The translations under genes were made by a program, and so were the position numbers. A DNA stretch of 64,000 bases from Clostridium ihumii AP5 (GTDB lineage Bacteria; Bacillota; Clostridia; Clostridiales; Clostridiaceae), in NCBI RefSeq assembly GCF_000612845.1, contig NZ_CCAT010000004.1:62001-126000 (forward strand). The letters are read 5' to 3'. Shown here one piece after another: positions 39,237-48,810 of the stretch. The notes under the pieces were generated by a model that saw only the letters and a program-made list of their open reading frames with translations, had not been told where the DNA came from and did not search any database. The number at the start of each line of letters is the position of its first letter. The stretch's first letter is position 1.

Positions 39237-39641
39237 TCATTGTTGTTTTTCTTCATTAATTTCTTCTTTTCTTTCTGTGTTTCCAAGCATTACTGCAGAT
39301 AATCTAACTAATGTTCTAATTTCCTCGTCAGTTAGCTTTTCCCTCAAATTCATATTTTCCATTTTTTCATTTACTAAATTTAATGCAGTATCTTCTTTTA
39401 CTGTGTTAGGAATTGCTTTAAAATTATCTTCTACATATTTAACACAATTCATAATCATTCTTAATATTTCTTTTGTTTTTTCATCTGCTACTCCTGAGTT
39501 TTCTAGCATCTCCAATATTTTATAGCTATAACTTAATACTTTGTCACTACTAGTAATTTTCTTTTTCTCTAAAATAGCTAATATTATTCCCAATGCAACA
39601 ACAATAGCTAATATTATTATAGTCCTTATTAAAGCATCCAT
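39237..39641 (-). CDS. Single-pass membrane protein, 134 aa, unknown
   Basis: One membrane helix (about residues 5-24, IRTIIILAIVVALGIILAIL) is followed by a helical, charged cytoplasmic part ending in a Gln/Glu/Lys tail. The shape resembles the LLH-type phage holin superfamily, but no phage genes are near, so I do not call it a holin. ATG after AGGAGG. Confidence 0.6.
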   Translation of the reverse strand: MDALIRTIIILAIVVALGIILAILEKKKITSSDKVLSYSYKILEMLENSGVADEKTKEILRMIMNCVKYVEDNFKAIPNTVKEDTALNLVNEKMENMNLREKLTDEEIRTLVRLSAVMLGNTERKEEINEEKQQ

Positions 39642-39748
39642 ACATTTTCCTCCTTAAAATACTACTTACTATCTATATATTCCTCTTTATTATTTATTGG
39701 AACTGCTTTAATAAGTTAAATTTATACAACTATATTAATTTAAAAATA

Positions 39749-39782
39749 AAAAACTCTACAATAAAAAAATTGTAGAGTTTTT
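39749..39782 (-). terminator. Terminator of the YhcN-type gene
   Basis: A perfect 13-bp stem (39749-39761 with 39770-39782). On the minus strand the right part continues as a U-rich run. Confidence 0.75.
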
Positions 39783-39789
39783 ATATGTA

Positions 39790-40302
39790 TTACATTTTTA
39801 TATCATTTAAGAAATTATCATATCCTTCTTTTAAATTTTCCCAGGTTTCTCCACTTACTAAATCATCATACATTTTTTTAATTTTTCCTGTTATGGTTTC
39901 ATCATCTGATATCTTAACTGTAGTTACTTTACTATCTGTATCCTTTACCATTTTATCTATATCAGATTTTACTTTTGCTTTATCTGCACCATCATTGTAT
40001 TTAACCCCAACTACTGCAGTATTATCATGAACTACTACTGAAACTTCTTTTATACCATCTACTTTAGCTAATTTATCTGCTAATGATTTAGATCTTTCTA
40101 ATTCATCACCTTTTTGAGCTTCACCTGGTGTATTGTTTGTTGCACTATTATTTGCATTGTTTTTACTATTATTTGTTGTATTGTTTGTTGTGTTGTTTTT
40201 TGTATTATCGTTTGTATTGTTACCTCCACAACCAACTAATGGCATTGTTAATAATGTTGCTGCTAATATTCCTGCTAAAAATTTTTGGCTTTTTCTTTTC
40301 AT
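39790..40302 (-). CDS. YhcN/YlaJ-family sporulation lipoprotein
   Basis: A lipoprotein signal peptide with lipobox LVGC (Cys about 25) is followed by a long Asn/Thr linker (residues about 28-65) and a C-terminal YhcN/YlaJ domain (about 70-165: RSKSLADKLAKVDGIKEVSV ... AVVGVKY). Family members sit on spore membranes and coats. About 170 aa. ATG 40302 follows AAGGAGG; the frame runs 15 codons upstream without a site. Confidence 0.85.
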   Translation of the reverse strand: MKRKSQKFLAGILAATLLTMPLVGCGGNNTNDNTKNNTTNNTTNNSKNNANNSATNNTPGEAQKGDELERSKSLADKLAKVDGIKEVSVVVHDNTAVVGVKYNDGADKAKVKSDIDKMVKDTDSKVTTVKISDDETITGKIKKMYDDLVSGETWENLKEGYDNFLNDIKM

Positions 40303-40370
40303 ATTTAAAACCTCCTTAATTTCTGTACTATCATATAGTCTATACACTTTTTCTAATTTTATTTAACATA

Positions 40371-40412
40371 AAAAATAGCAAATTAGAATAATACTAGTAT
40401 CTTCTAATTTGC
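40371..40412 (-). terminator. Terminator of the 75-aa gene
   Basis: A perfect 11-bp stem GCAAATTAGAA / TTCTAATTTGC (40378-40388 with 40402-40412), then ATTTTTTATG on the minus strand. Confidence 0.75.
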
Positions 40413-40418
40413 CTTTAC

Positions 40419-40530
40419 TATAGGAACACAAGTTCAAAGCTTAAATAGCATTTTTATCAAGTGATATTATTAAACTCATATTTTATTCTATTATCATGTT
40501 GAACCCAGTTAAAAAGTAAGAGTGAAAATT
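40419..40530. repeat. Degenerate partial copy C of the MITE-like repeat
   Basis: TATAGGAACACAAGTTCAAA ... GATATTATTAAACTCATATT ... GTTGAACCCAGTT ... AAGTAAGAGTGAAAA matches the left block of copy B in order and spacing, with an eroded GGTTCCA/TGGAACC pair. No right terminus was found. It lies between the 75-aa gene's stop and that gene's terminator. Confidence 0.5.
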
Positions 40531-40758
40531 TTATAAAACAACGGTTACTTCTAAAAAAATATCTCTATTGATAAAGTATTTTCCATTTTTAAATTTAAGC
40601 TCAAATTCACTTACTGTAGTTATTTTTTCTGCTTTTTCTACGTGAAAAACATATCCATATTCATTTTTATTTTTAAAAAATATTTTTGAATACTTTGCAA
40701 CTTTTAATTCATTACCTTGATTATCATATATCACCTTTGGAATATCTGTATTTAACAT
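40531..40758 (-). CDS. Small hypothetical protein, 75 aa
   Basis: A compact, strand-rich soluble protein (KVIYDNQGNELKVAKYSKIF ... KFKNGKYFINRDIFLEVTVV). No signal peptide, membrane helix or known motif. ATG after GGAGAG. It follows the HTH-TPR regulator gene in the same direction with a gap of about 110 bases and may be co-transcribed. The repeat copy C starts exactly after its stop. Confidence 0.65.
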   Translation of the reverse strand: MLNTDIPKVIYDNQGNELKVAKYSKIFFKNKNEYGYVFHVEKAEKITTVSEFELKFKNGKYFINRDIFLEVTVVL

Positions 40759-40867
40759 CGTCTTCTCTCCCTTTACGCTTAAAATTCTTTTATCCTTGTA
40801 GATGATATATAATATTAAGTTTTAACTAAGTTTATGATTATTTATGTATTAAATTTCCCTTTAATTC

Positions 40868-42136
40868 TTATAATATATTTTTAATATTTTCATGACAATG
40901 CACTAATTCAGTATATCTCTTTTCTTTTAAATATAAATCAGCCAATTCTATATATGCTTTAATTTGTTCATCCTTATATTCATTACTGTTTGTTAATTTA
41001 ATTATTTCAATTAATTTCTTTTCTACTTTTTCAGGCATTTTCATTTTTTCATAAATTTCTTTTTCTCTTTTATATCCTTTTAATATAAAGCTATAATCAT
41101 TATTTTCTTTTGCTTTTTCAATTCCTAGTTCTATAATCATTAATGCTTCATCATAAAGTTCTTTAAGCACATATATTGAAGCTTTTTCAATTAGTGTATG
41201 CGATAAGTTTTTTCTATCATGACTCATTCTTATATGCTGTGATTTATTATAAAAATCTAATGCTTCTTTAATATCCCCACTGACAATATATATATCAGCT
41301 AAATCATTATATATTTCCGCTCTTACCTCATAACTCATTTCTAAGGATTCCATAGAATTGTATATTTCTACTGCTTCACATACTTTTCCTATCTTTTTAT
41401 AACATTTAGCCTCAAATTGTTTAGCATAAACATATTCTTCTCTCTTTTCTTCCTCAAAAGCCATATCCCCAAATTTTTTGATTAATTCTAAAGCTTTTTC
41501 CATATTTGAATTTTTTTCATAGCATAAAGCCAAATTTAATATATTTTCCTTTACTTCATTCTTATCATTAAATTCTTCTGCTGTAATCTTTGCCTTATTA
41601 AAATATACTATTGCCTCACTATAATTAAATAAATTATACTTACATAACCCTAGTTTTTTATAAATATAAAGATTATCTTTTTTAAAAACAAAATTTCTTA
41701 AAATATCAAATGAATAAAAGTAATTTTCAAAAGCACCTATATAATCACTTTCTTCATAATTTTTATCTCCTATTCTCATATATACATTTAATTTTATAAT
41801 ATTCAACCTATATTGGTTGGATATTTCTAATAATTGTTCTAACTCCTTATAGCTAAGTCTTTCTTCTAATTTAGCTTTACAGTACTTTTCAGCTTCCTCT
41901 TCTTTTGATCTTAAAAAATATCCATCATCTATTTCTAATTCATAACCTCTTTGACTTAGAATATTTTTAAACTGTTCTGTTAAAATTTTTGCTGCTTCTT
42001 CAGTAATATGTCTCTTACCATTTTCTAAAAGTCCTATATATCCTCTAGTTAAATTTTTAGTTGCTAAATTTTGTTGTCTAATCATATACTTTTTTCTTAA
42101 TTGAACAATTTTTTCACTTCCACTTAAAAATTCCAT
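40868..42136 (-). CDS. XRE-type HTH regulator with TPR repeats (RNPP-like)
   Basis: An N-terminal helix-turn-helix (residues about 8-65, IVQLRKKYMIRQQNLA ... YIGLLENGKRHIT) is followed by about ten TPR-like helix pairs to the C-terminus. The layout is that of regulators that bind short peptides or partner proteins (RNPP family, Rap/PlcR-like). 422 aa. No secreted signal-peptide gene is adjacent on either side. DNA targets are unknown. Confidence 0.82.
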   Translation of the reverse strand: MEFLSGSEKIVQLRKKYMIRQQNLATKNLTRGYIGLLENGKRHITEEAAKILTEQFKNILSQRGYELEIDDGYFLRSKEEEAEKYCKAKLEERLSYKELEQLLEISNQYRLNIIKLNVYMRIGDKNYEESDYIGAFENYFYSFDILRNFVFKKDNLYIYKKLGLCKYNLFNYSEAIVYFNKAKITAEEFNDKNEVKENILNLALCYEKNSNMEKALELIKKFGDMAFEEEKREEYVYAKQFEAKCYKKIGKVCEAVEIYNSMESLEMSYEVRAEIYNDLADIYIVSGDIKEALDFYNKSQHIRMSHDRKNLSHTLIEKASIYVLKELYDEALMIIELGIEKAKENNDYSFILKGYKREKEIYEKMKMPEKVEKKLIEIIKLTNSNEYKDEQIKAYIELADLYLKEKRYTELVHCHENIKNIL

Positions 42137-42478
42137 CTTCTGCTTTCACCCTCTATAATTTTTCCTTTTTAAAATCGTTTAATATAATTATAAATATACA
42201 TATTAATATTTAATTTTCATTTATAACTTAGTTTTTTATTCTTATTATAATTTTAGCATATAAAAATTTTTTTTAAATTAAAAAGTTATAAAGTTAAAAA
42301 TAATTATAATATTTTTAAAATATTATAATTATTTTTATTTTAAATAATAATTTCATAACAATTGTTTTATTAGTCTATAATATATTTCTTAAATTTGATA
42401 TATAAATTTAAAAGTAAAAAAACAAGCCCTTGTTTAAAAGCTTGTTTTTTATGTTTACCATTTTTAAACTTATTAACC
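42137..42478. other. Intergenic region
   Basis: About 340 bases upstream of the HTH-TPR gene and downstream of pyrE. It holds the pyr operon terminator and otherwise only very AT-rich DNA. I looked for a small peptide gene that could feed the TPR regulator and found none. Confidence 0.45.
42418..42450 (-). terminator. Terminator of the pyrBICFKDE operon
   Basis: A 10-bp stem AAAAACAAGC / GCTTGTTTTT (42418-42427 with 42440-42449) followed by T-rich sequence on the minus strand. Confidence 0.75.
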
Positions 42479-43048
42479 TTATTTTATATTTCTGCTTCCC
42501 GGCTTAACATATGGTATATTTTCTTTGCATAGTGGACATTCTTCTGTATCATAGCTCTCTACTTCTAATTTTATAGCACTATATAAAGGCAATTTTAATT
42601 CAGATGCTTCGCCTCTTCTATCTACTATACAGCACACCCCAACAACTTCTGCACCTAATGTCTCTAACAATCTACAAACTTCCATTGTTGATTTTCCTGT
42701 AGTTACAACATCTTCTGATATTATAACCTTAGTTCCTTTTTCTATTTCGAATCTAGATAAAGTCATCTCTCCATCTTTTCTTTCTGTAAATATTCCTGGT
42801 TTTCCAAGTTGTCTTGCTACCTCATATGCAACAATAACGCCTCCCATTGCAGGTCCAACTACTATATCAAAATCTAAATCCTTTATTTTATCCACTACTA
42901 CACTTAAAACTTTTTCTGCTTTATCTGGATGTTGAAGCAATCTTGCACATTGACAATATCTATTGCTATGTCTTCCTGATGATAATAAAAAATGACCTTC
43001 TAAAAGTGCGCCTACCTCTTTTAATGTATTTATAACCATGTTTTCCAT
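42479..43048 (-). CDS. pyrE: Orotate phosphoribosyltransferase
   Basis: Joins orotate and PRPP to give OMP. The PRPP loop is [14 protein letters not shown] (about residues 110-123); [14 protein letters not shown] is the second phosphate loop. A C-terminal CPLC plus polar tail is seen in the longer clostridial type. 189 aa. Last gene of the operon, 74 bases after pyrD. Confidence 0.96.
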   Translation of the reverse strand: MENMVINTLKEVGALLEGHFLLSSGRHSNRYCQCARLLQHPDKAEKVLSVVVDKIKDLDFDIVVGPAMGGVIVAYEVARQLGKPGIFTERKDGEMTLSRFEIEKGTKVIISEDVVTTGKSTMEVCRLLETLGAEVVGVCCIVDRRGEASELKLPLYSAIKLEVESYDTEECPLCKENIPYVKPGSRNIK

Positions 43049-43122
43049 ATTAAATTCTCCGCCTTCCTACGTTCTATTATTAAATTTTAACTAAAACTTT
43101 TATAATAATTTATTTTTAAATG

Positions 43123-44019
43123 CTATATGATTCCTGTTATATCTTTTATATTTTTTATATTTCTATCTTCTAAAAATTTTTCTATTCCATTTATTATGTC
43201 TAAACAGATATCTGATTTTATAAAATTTGCTGTTCCAATTTGAATTGCTGTTGCACCAGCCATTATAAATTCAATTGCATCTTGCCAAGTTCTTATGCCA
43301 CCAAGTCCTATTATTGGTACATCAGTAACTTTACTAACTTCATTAACCATTCTTAACGCTATAGGTTTTATTGCTGGTCCTGATAATCCTGCGTATACAT
43401 TATTAAACACAGGTTTCATATTATATATATCAATAGCCATTCCCTTAAAAGTGTTTACAAGTGACAATGCATCTGCACCTGCTTCTACACACTTAATTGC
43501 CATATCTTTTATATCCTCTGCATTTGGTGATAGCTTTACTATAAGTGGTTTTTTACATACATTCTTAACCTTCCTAACTGCATCATAGGCAACCTCAGAT
43601 TTTATTCCTAATGCCATTCCACCTTGTTTTACATTAGGACAAGATATGTTAAGTTCTATTAAATCAACATCTGTATTGTTTAATTTCTCTATTCCTTTAA
43701 TATAGTCCTCTATAGTTGCTCCACCCAAATTTGCAATAATTGTGGTATTCAATTCCTTCATCTTTTTTAATTCTATATTTATAAAATTATCAACACCTGG
43801 ATTTTGAAGTCCAACACTATTTAACATTCCAGATGCTGTTTCTATCATTCTAATTCCATCATTTCCATCCTTAGGATTTATAGTTAGCCCCTTAGAACTA
43901 ATTCCTCCTAGTTTGGAAACATCCCATAATTCCCTATATTCTTGTCCAAATCCAAACGTACCTGACGCTGCTATTACTGGATTTTTAAGTTCTACTCCAC
44001 ATATATTAACACCTAGCAT
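43123..44019 (-). CDS. pyrD: Dihydroorotate dehydrogenase, NAD-linked type (PyrDB)
   Basis: Oxidises dihydroorotate to orotate using FMN. Class 1B markers are present: [13 protein letters not shown] near the N-terminus, the catalytic Cys in [11 protein letters not shown] (about residue 130) and the FMN phosphate loop [11 protein letters not shown]. It works with PyrK, whose gene is upstream. 298 aa. Confidence 0.96.
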   Translation of the reverse strand: MLGVNICGVELKNPVIAASGTFGFGQEYRELWDVSKLGGISSKGLTINPKDGNDGIRMIETASGMLNSVGLQNPGVDNFINIELKKMKELNTTIIANLGGATIEDYIKGIEKLNNTDVDLIELNISCPNVKQGGMALGIKSEVAYDAVRKVKNVCKKPLIVKLSPNAEDIKDMAIKCVEAGADALSLVNTFKGMAIDIYNMKPVFNNVYAGLSGPAIKPIALRMVNEVSKVTDVPIIGLGGIRTWQDAIEFIMAGATAIQIGTANFIKSDICLDIINGIEKFLEDRNIKNIKDITGII

Positions 44020-44056
44020 ATTTTCAACTCCTTGATTATCAATTTAAGTGCTTTTT

Positions 44057-44806
44057 CTAAAGTTCTATGTCATCACCTAAAAATACTGGCCCATCTTTAC
44101 ATGTTCTTTTATTACCTTTTTTTGTTTTACATGTACACACTAAACATGCTCCTATTCCACAAGCCATTTTTTTCTCTTCAGACACATAAATTTTTGTGTT
44201 AGAATCTCTACACATTTTTATAGCTTTATGCATCATAACTTCTGGTCCACAACATAAAACTAAGTCATAATCTTTAGGATTAAATATATCAGTAATATAT
44301 CCTTTATGTCCTACATTTCCACTTTCTGTGGCTATATTAATACTTTTTACTTCTTTATCTAAATCTTTTAATCCATAAATTTCGTCTCTAAATCCTACAA
44401 ATATATCTATATTTTCATTATCTAAAGATTTTGCTAGGTAATTCATTGGTGCAATTCCTATACCACCAGCTAATATTGCAACTTTTCCTTTATTTGCTTC
44501 GCTTATATCAAATCCATTTCCTAATGGTCCCATAAGATTTATCTCATCATTTTCTTTAATATTTTTTAATAGCTCTGTTCCTTGTCCTACTACTGCATAT
44601 AAAAATTCTATTATTGTTCCTTCTTCATTAATATTGTGTATACTTATGGGTCTACCTAGTATTGGTTCATTTGTCCAGGACCTTAACATATAAAATTGTC
44701 CTGGATTTGCGCTAAAATTTCCTTCTACTTCTAACTTATATATTCCCTCACAAATCTTTTTGTTGCTTAAAACTTTATTTATAGTGTATTCCTTTTTAGT
44801 ACTCAT
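44057..44806 (-). CDS. pyrK: Dihydroorotate dehydrogenase electron-transfer subunit
   Basis: Carries FAD and a 2Fe-2S cluster that pass electrons from PyrD to NAD. RPISIHN is the FAD-binding motif and AGGIGIAPM the NAD-side glycine loop. The C-terminal cysteines in CGIGACLVCTCKT and RTCKDGPVF hold the cluster. About 249 aa. ATG 44806; a TTG three codons earlier is part of the SD region. Confidence 0.95.
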   Translation of the reverse strand: MSTKKEYTINKVLSNKKICEGIYKLEVEGNFSANPGQFYMLRSWTNEPILGRPISIHNINEEGTIIEFLYAVVGQGTELLKNIKENDEINLMGPLGNGFDISEANKGKVAILAGGIGIAPMNYLAKSLDNENIDIFVGFRDEIYGLKDLDKEVKSINIATESGNVGHKGYITDIFNPKDYDLVLCCGPEVMMHKAIKMCRDSNTKIYVSEEKKMACGIGACLVCTCKTKKGNKRTCKDGPVFLGDDIEL

Positions 44807-44848
44807 CTTTACCAACCCTTTTCTATGCTAGAATATTTGCCTTTTTAA

Positions 44849-45724
44849 TTACTTTTCTAATTCTTTAATAGCATTTAATATTTCATCCCTCATTCTTATA
44901 GTTTCCTGTCTAGCATATTTACTAAAGTTTTCTTCTCCATCTTCAAACTTTTTATATGCAAGCATTATTCCCCTAGATGAATTTACCACTCCGCCATTTC
45001 CATTAGTTAAATATAATGCAACATCCTTTGCAGTACCCCCTTGTGCGCCATATCCTGGTATTAAAAAGAATGTTTTATTTAAGCTTTTTCTAAGTTCAAT
45101 TCCTTCTTCTACGTGAGTGCATCCAAAAACTCCACCTATAGAACTATATCCACATGCACCAATGCATTCTTCTCCCAACTCTTGAATCATTTTTCCTACC
45201 TTCATATAAACTTTTTCATTTTCATTAGTTTCTATATACTGTATGTCTTTTGCCCCTTCATTAGATGTTCTTACAAGTACAAAAGCTCCCTTTTCTTTAT
45301 TTTTTATATATGGTAGATATGGCTTTATACTATCAAGTCCCATATATGGGTTAAGTGTTACAAAGTCTACTTCAAATTCACCTTCTAAATGTGCCATTGC
45401 ATACATTTCTGCTGTTTTTGAAATATCTCCTCTTTTTATATCCCCTATAACTATACCGCCTTTTTTTCTTATGTATTCTATAGTGTTTTTGTATGCAATA
45501 AGTCCTATTACACCAAAAGCTTCATAATATGCTATCTGTGGTTTATAACATGCTGCTACATCAAAAGTAGCATCTATTATTTCCTTATTAAATTCAAATA
45601 TTCCCTCTGAAAGTGATGAATATTTATTTAAAAAACTTTGTGGTATATATCTTAAATCTGTATCTAATCCTACACATACATGTCCTTTTTCTTCTACAAT
45701 TTTAAATAATTTATCTATAATCAT
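44849..45724 (-). CDS. pyrF: Orotidine 5'-phosphate decarboxylase (type 2)
   Basis: Converts OMP to UMP, the last step of the pathway. The catalytic lysine-aspartate array is in GDIKRGDISKTA (about residues 93-104). The longer 291-aa form with LIPGYGAQGGT marks the type 2 subfamily common in clostridia and actinobacteria. Confidence 0.96.
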   Translation of the reverse strand: MIIDKLFKIVEEKGHVCVGLDTDLRYIPQSFLNKYSSLSEGIFEFNKEIIDATFDVAACYKPQIAYYEAFGVIGLIAYKNTIEYIRKKGGIVIGDIKRGDISKTAEMYAMAHLEGEFEVDFVTLNPYMGLDSIKPYLPYIKNKEKGAFVLVRTSNEGAKDIQYIETNENEKVYMKVGKMIQELGEECIGACGYSSIGGVFGCTHVEEGIELRKSLNKTFFLIPGYGAQGGTAKDVALYLTNGNGGVVNSSRGIMLAYKKFEDGEENFSKYARQETIRMRDEILNAIKELEK

Positions 45725-45745
45725 AATTTTTCCCTCTCATTTGCA

Positions 45746-46945
45746 TTAAATATTATATTTTGAACTTGAATATACTTCTTTTCCACCCTTTATAGTTTTT
45801 ACAACCTTTCCATAAACATGTTGTCCATTTAAAGGTGTATTTTTACCTTTAGATTTAAATTCATCTACATTTATTTCATACTTTTTATTTAAATCTACTA
45901 ATACTAAATCTCCATCATATCCAATTTCTATAGTTCCTTTTTTTACATCTAATATTTCACTAGGATTTTTACTCATAATTTCACTAAGTTTACTTAAACT
46001 TAGTCCATTTTCCTTTACTAATTTGGTGTAACAAAGACTAAATGCAGTTTCTATTCCTGATATTCCTGGTGCACCATTTTCTTTATCCTCTTCTGTGTGG
46101 GGAGCATGATCTGTAGCAATTACATCAACATATCCTTTTTTTATTGCTTCTATTAAAAATAGTACATCTTCTTCTTTTCTTATAGGTGGATTAACTCTGT
46201 ATTTTACACTATCATTTAAAAATAAATGATGTGGTGCAACTTCACAGGTAACCTTAACCCCCTCATTTTTATATCTAATTATATATCTCATAGCTTCAAT
46301 TGTACTTACATGTGCTATATGAATTTTACAACCTGTGATCTTAGCAAATTCTAGATTCCTAAGTGTCATTATATTTTCTGCTATTCTCATATCATATTTA
46401 GATAAACTATGTTCCTCACAGTGACACATAACAATTAAATCTTTCTGTTTTGATAATTTCATTGCCTCTAACATTGCATTTCCATCCATTACATCTTTTC
46501 CGTCTTCTGATATAATTTTTATGGAATTATCTATATCCTCTAAATGACTTATCTCTTTTCCATCAAAATTTCTTGTTATAGATAAAACCTGATGAACATC
46601 TACTAATCCCACTTTACTAGCCTTTTCTTTTACATAATTTACAACATCCATTGAGCTACATACAGGATTTGTATTAGCCATAAGGTTTACCATTGTGAAT
46701 CCACCCCTTACGGCTGCCTTAGAACCTGATTCTATATCTTCTTTATAGGTGAATCCAGGATCTCTAAAATGAACATGTAAATCTACAAAAGATGGCATAA
46801 GGGTTAACCCCTTAGCATCTATTGTTTTGCAATCTTTGTTTAGATTTTTTCCAACTTCTGATATAATCCCATCATTTATATAAACATCTCCAAAGTAACT
46901 TCCACACCAATCCACTACATTTGCACTCTTTATTAATAATTCCAT
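45746..46945 (-). CDS. pyrC: Dihydroorotase
   Basis: Cyclises carbamoyl aspartate to dihydroorotate. Zinc ligands are in DLHVHFRDPG (about residues 56-65), further His residues lie at CHCEEH and IHIAHVST, and the catalytic Asp is in ATDHAPHT. 399 aa, class I. It starts 15 bases after pyrI. Confidence 0.96.
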   Translation of the reverse strand: MELLIKSANVVDWCGSYFGDVYINDGIISEVGKNLNKDCKTIDAKGLTLMPSFVDLHVHFRDPGFTYKEDIESGSKAAVRGGFTMVNLMANTNPVCSSMDVVNYVKEKASKVGLVDVHQVLSITRNFDGKEISHLEDIDNSIKIISEDGKDVMDGNAMLEAMKLSKQKDLIVMCHCEEHSLSKYDMRIAENIMTLRNLEFAKITGCKIHIAHVSTIEAMRYIIRYKNEGVKVTCEVAPHHLFLNDSVKYRVNPPIRKEEDVLFLIEAIKKGYVDVIATDHAPHTEEDKENGAPGISGIETAFSLCYTKLVKENGLSLSKLSEIMSKNPSEILDVKKGTIEIGYDGDLVLVDLNKKYEINVDEFKSKGKNTPLNGQHVYGKVVKTIKGGKEVYSSSKYNI

Positions 46946-46960
46946 AAACTTACACCCCCT

Positions 46961-47401
46961 CTATAGTGAAGTTATATCCTTAACTTCTACTATTTCGTCA
47001 CAGTATTTACATCTATATTCTTCTGTTTTTTCATCAACTAAATAGTGGACATGTTTTAAATCCTTTTCTACAGATGTTATACACCTTGGATTTTTGCACT
47101 TAATAACATTTTCAACCTTTTCAGGCAACTGTAAATCTATCTTCTCTGATATTTTTTCTTCCTTAATTATATCTATTGTAATATCCCTATCTATAAGACC
47201 TAAAACTGTATAATCAAGTTCTATTACATTTTCTATTTTTATAATATCTTTCTTTCCAAGTTTTTTACTATCAGCATTCATTATTAATGCAACTCTATAC
47301 TCTGCTTTATCAAGACCTAGATAATTAAATATTTTTATTCCTTTTCCTGCTTTGATATGATCTATAACTAATCCTTCTTTTATACTATTTATAGTTAACA
47401 T
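46961..47401 (-). CDS. pyrI: Aspartate carbamoyltransferase regulatory subunit
   Basis: Binds CTP/ATP and gives allosteric control to PyrB. An N-terminal nucleotide-binding domain ([18 protein letters not shown]) is followed by a zinc domain with CKNPRC and CKYC. 146 aa. Its presence beside pyrB means the enzyme should be feedback-controlled in addition to the RNA attenuator. Confidence 0.96.
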   Translation of the reverse strand: MLTINSIKEGLVIDHIKAGKGIKIFNYLGLDKAEYRVALIMNADSKKLGKKDIIKIENVIELDYTVLGLIDRDITIDIIKEEKISEKIDLQLPEKVENVIKCKNPRCITSVEKDLKHVHYLVDEKTEEYRCKYCDEIVEVKDITSL

Positions 47402-47418
47402 TTAAACCACTCCTTTAA

Positions 47419-48339
47419 CTAAGCTAATCCTAAAAGTTTACATATAAGAGCCATTCTAACAAACATGCCATACTTAGCTTGTTTAAAATATATAGCTCTT
47501 TCATCACTATCTACTTCATATGCAATTTCATTAACTCTTGGTAGTGGGTGAAGAACAATCATATCTTTTCTACCTTTGCTCATTTTTTCGTTATCTAATA
47601 TATAAGAGTCTTTTAATCTTATATAATCTTCTTCATTAAAGAATCTTTCTTTTTGAACTCTTGTCATATAAAGAATATCTAACTCTCCTATAACTTCTTC
47701 CATTCTTTCTACTTGTTTAAACTCTATGTTCTTTTCTTTTAACATTCTTATAATATATTCTGGTACCTTTAATTCTTCTGGTGATATTAATATGAATTTA
47801 TTTCCTTCATATCTTGATAATGCTTTTATAAGTGAGTGTACAGTTCTTCCAAACTTTAAATCTCCACAACAACCTATTGTCATGTTAGATAATTTCTCCT
47901 TTGTTCTTCTTATAGTTAAAAGATCTGTAAGTGTTTGTGTTGGATGCTGATGACCTCCGTCACCTGCATTTACGATAGGCATATCTGTACTTTCTTTAGC
48001 AACTAATGCTGATCCTTCTTTAGGATGTCTAATTACAGCTATATCTGCATAACATGAAACTGTTCTTATTGTATCTGATAGACTTTCACCTTTTGCAACT
48101 GAACTTGAGTTGGCTTCTGAAAATCCTATTATATTTCCACCAAGTCTTAACATAGCTGCCTCAAAACTAAACCTTGTTCTTGTGCTAGGTTCATAAAATA
48201 ATGTTGCTAGTAGCTTTCCATCACAGATTTTTGAGTATTTTGAAGGTTCTTCTATAATTTTATCTGCTAGTAAAAATATTTCTTCTAATTCTTCTAATGT
48301 AAAATCCATTGGTTCTATTAAATTTCTTCCTTTTAACAT
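47419..48339 (-). CDS. pyrB: Aspartate carbamoyltransferase catalytic subunit
   Basis: First committed step: aspartate plus carbamoyl phosphate. The carbamoyl-phosphate loop is [11 protein letters not shown] (about residues 50-60), the HPTQTLTD motif lies near 135 and the C-terminal LHPLPR is present. About 306 aa. The ATG at 48339 is chosen because the frame's earlier ATG (48348) directly touches the SD AAAGGAG. First gene of the operon. Confidence 0.96.
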   Translation of the reverse strand: MLKGRNLIEPMDFTLEELEEIFLLADKIIEEPSKYSKICDGKLLATLFYEPSTRTRFSFEAAMLRLGGNIIGFSEANSSSVAKGESLSDTIRTVSCYADIAVIRHPKEGSALVAKESTDMPIVNAGDGGHQHPTQTLTDLLTIRRTKEKLSNMTIGCCGDLKFGRTVHSLIKALSRYEGNKFILISPEELKVPEYIIRMLKEKNIEFKQVERMEEVIGELDILYMTRVQKERFFNEEDYIRLKDSYILDNEKMSKGRKDMIVLHPLPRVNEIAYEVDSDERAIYFKQAKYGMFVRMALICKLLGLA

Positions 48340-48390
48340 AAACGACATCTCCTTTTTACCTCACGGGGTTAATTTAAAGGTTATTTGATA

Positions 48391-48524
48391 ATAAAAAAAA
48401 TGCTTTCCTTAAAGGAAAGCATTTTTAATTACAACCATATAACTATAGCTATACTTATAGCTACACTTATATACCTATACTAATATTCTTCCCTTTCTGA
48501 CCTCTCTGGATCAACCTTAAAAGG
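48391..48524 (-). promoter_or_regulatory. PyrR-type attenuator of the pyr operon
   Basis: On the minus strand ATCCAGAGAGGTC (48511-48499) fits the PyrR-binding RNA loop. Its hairpin arms are CCTTTT (48524-48519) and AGAAAGG just after the loop. AAAGGGAAG (48496-48488) can instead pair with CTTTCCTTT (48419-48411), which is the 5' arm of the terminator hairpin at 48396-48426 with a long U run. With UMP/PyrR bound, the terminator should form; without it, the antiterminator should form. Confidence 0.85.
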
Positions 48525-48558
48525 ATAATTAAAACATATCAAATTTTATCTTATATTT

Positions 48559-48587
48559 ATATTATATAAAGTCTCCTTTATTGTCAA
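48559..48587 (-). promoter_or_regulatory. pyr operon promoter
   Basis: Minus-strand TTGACA (48587-48582), a 17-base spacer and TAATAT (48564-48559). Transcription would start near 48551, giving a leader of about 210 bases. Confidence 0.75.
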
Positions 48588-48810
48588 TACATTTTCAGAT
48601 TTTTTCCATAAAATTCATGTTAATTATTATATTAATATATATGGATATATAGATTATAATATGGTATAATTTTAAAAAACAAATTTCCAAGAACTTTATA
48701 ATATTATTTTTAATTTATATGAAATAATATTAATACAAATTTTATTTATTTTAAATATATTAATATTGAAATAAATAATTACTAAAGAATAAATTTATAG
48801 GAGGTTTTTT

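Noticed and set aside
39237-39641. Phage holin
   Set aside because: One helix plus a charged tail resembles LLH holins, but no lysin or other phage genes are near and the gene lies among chromosomal housekeeping genes.
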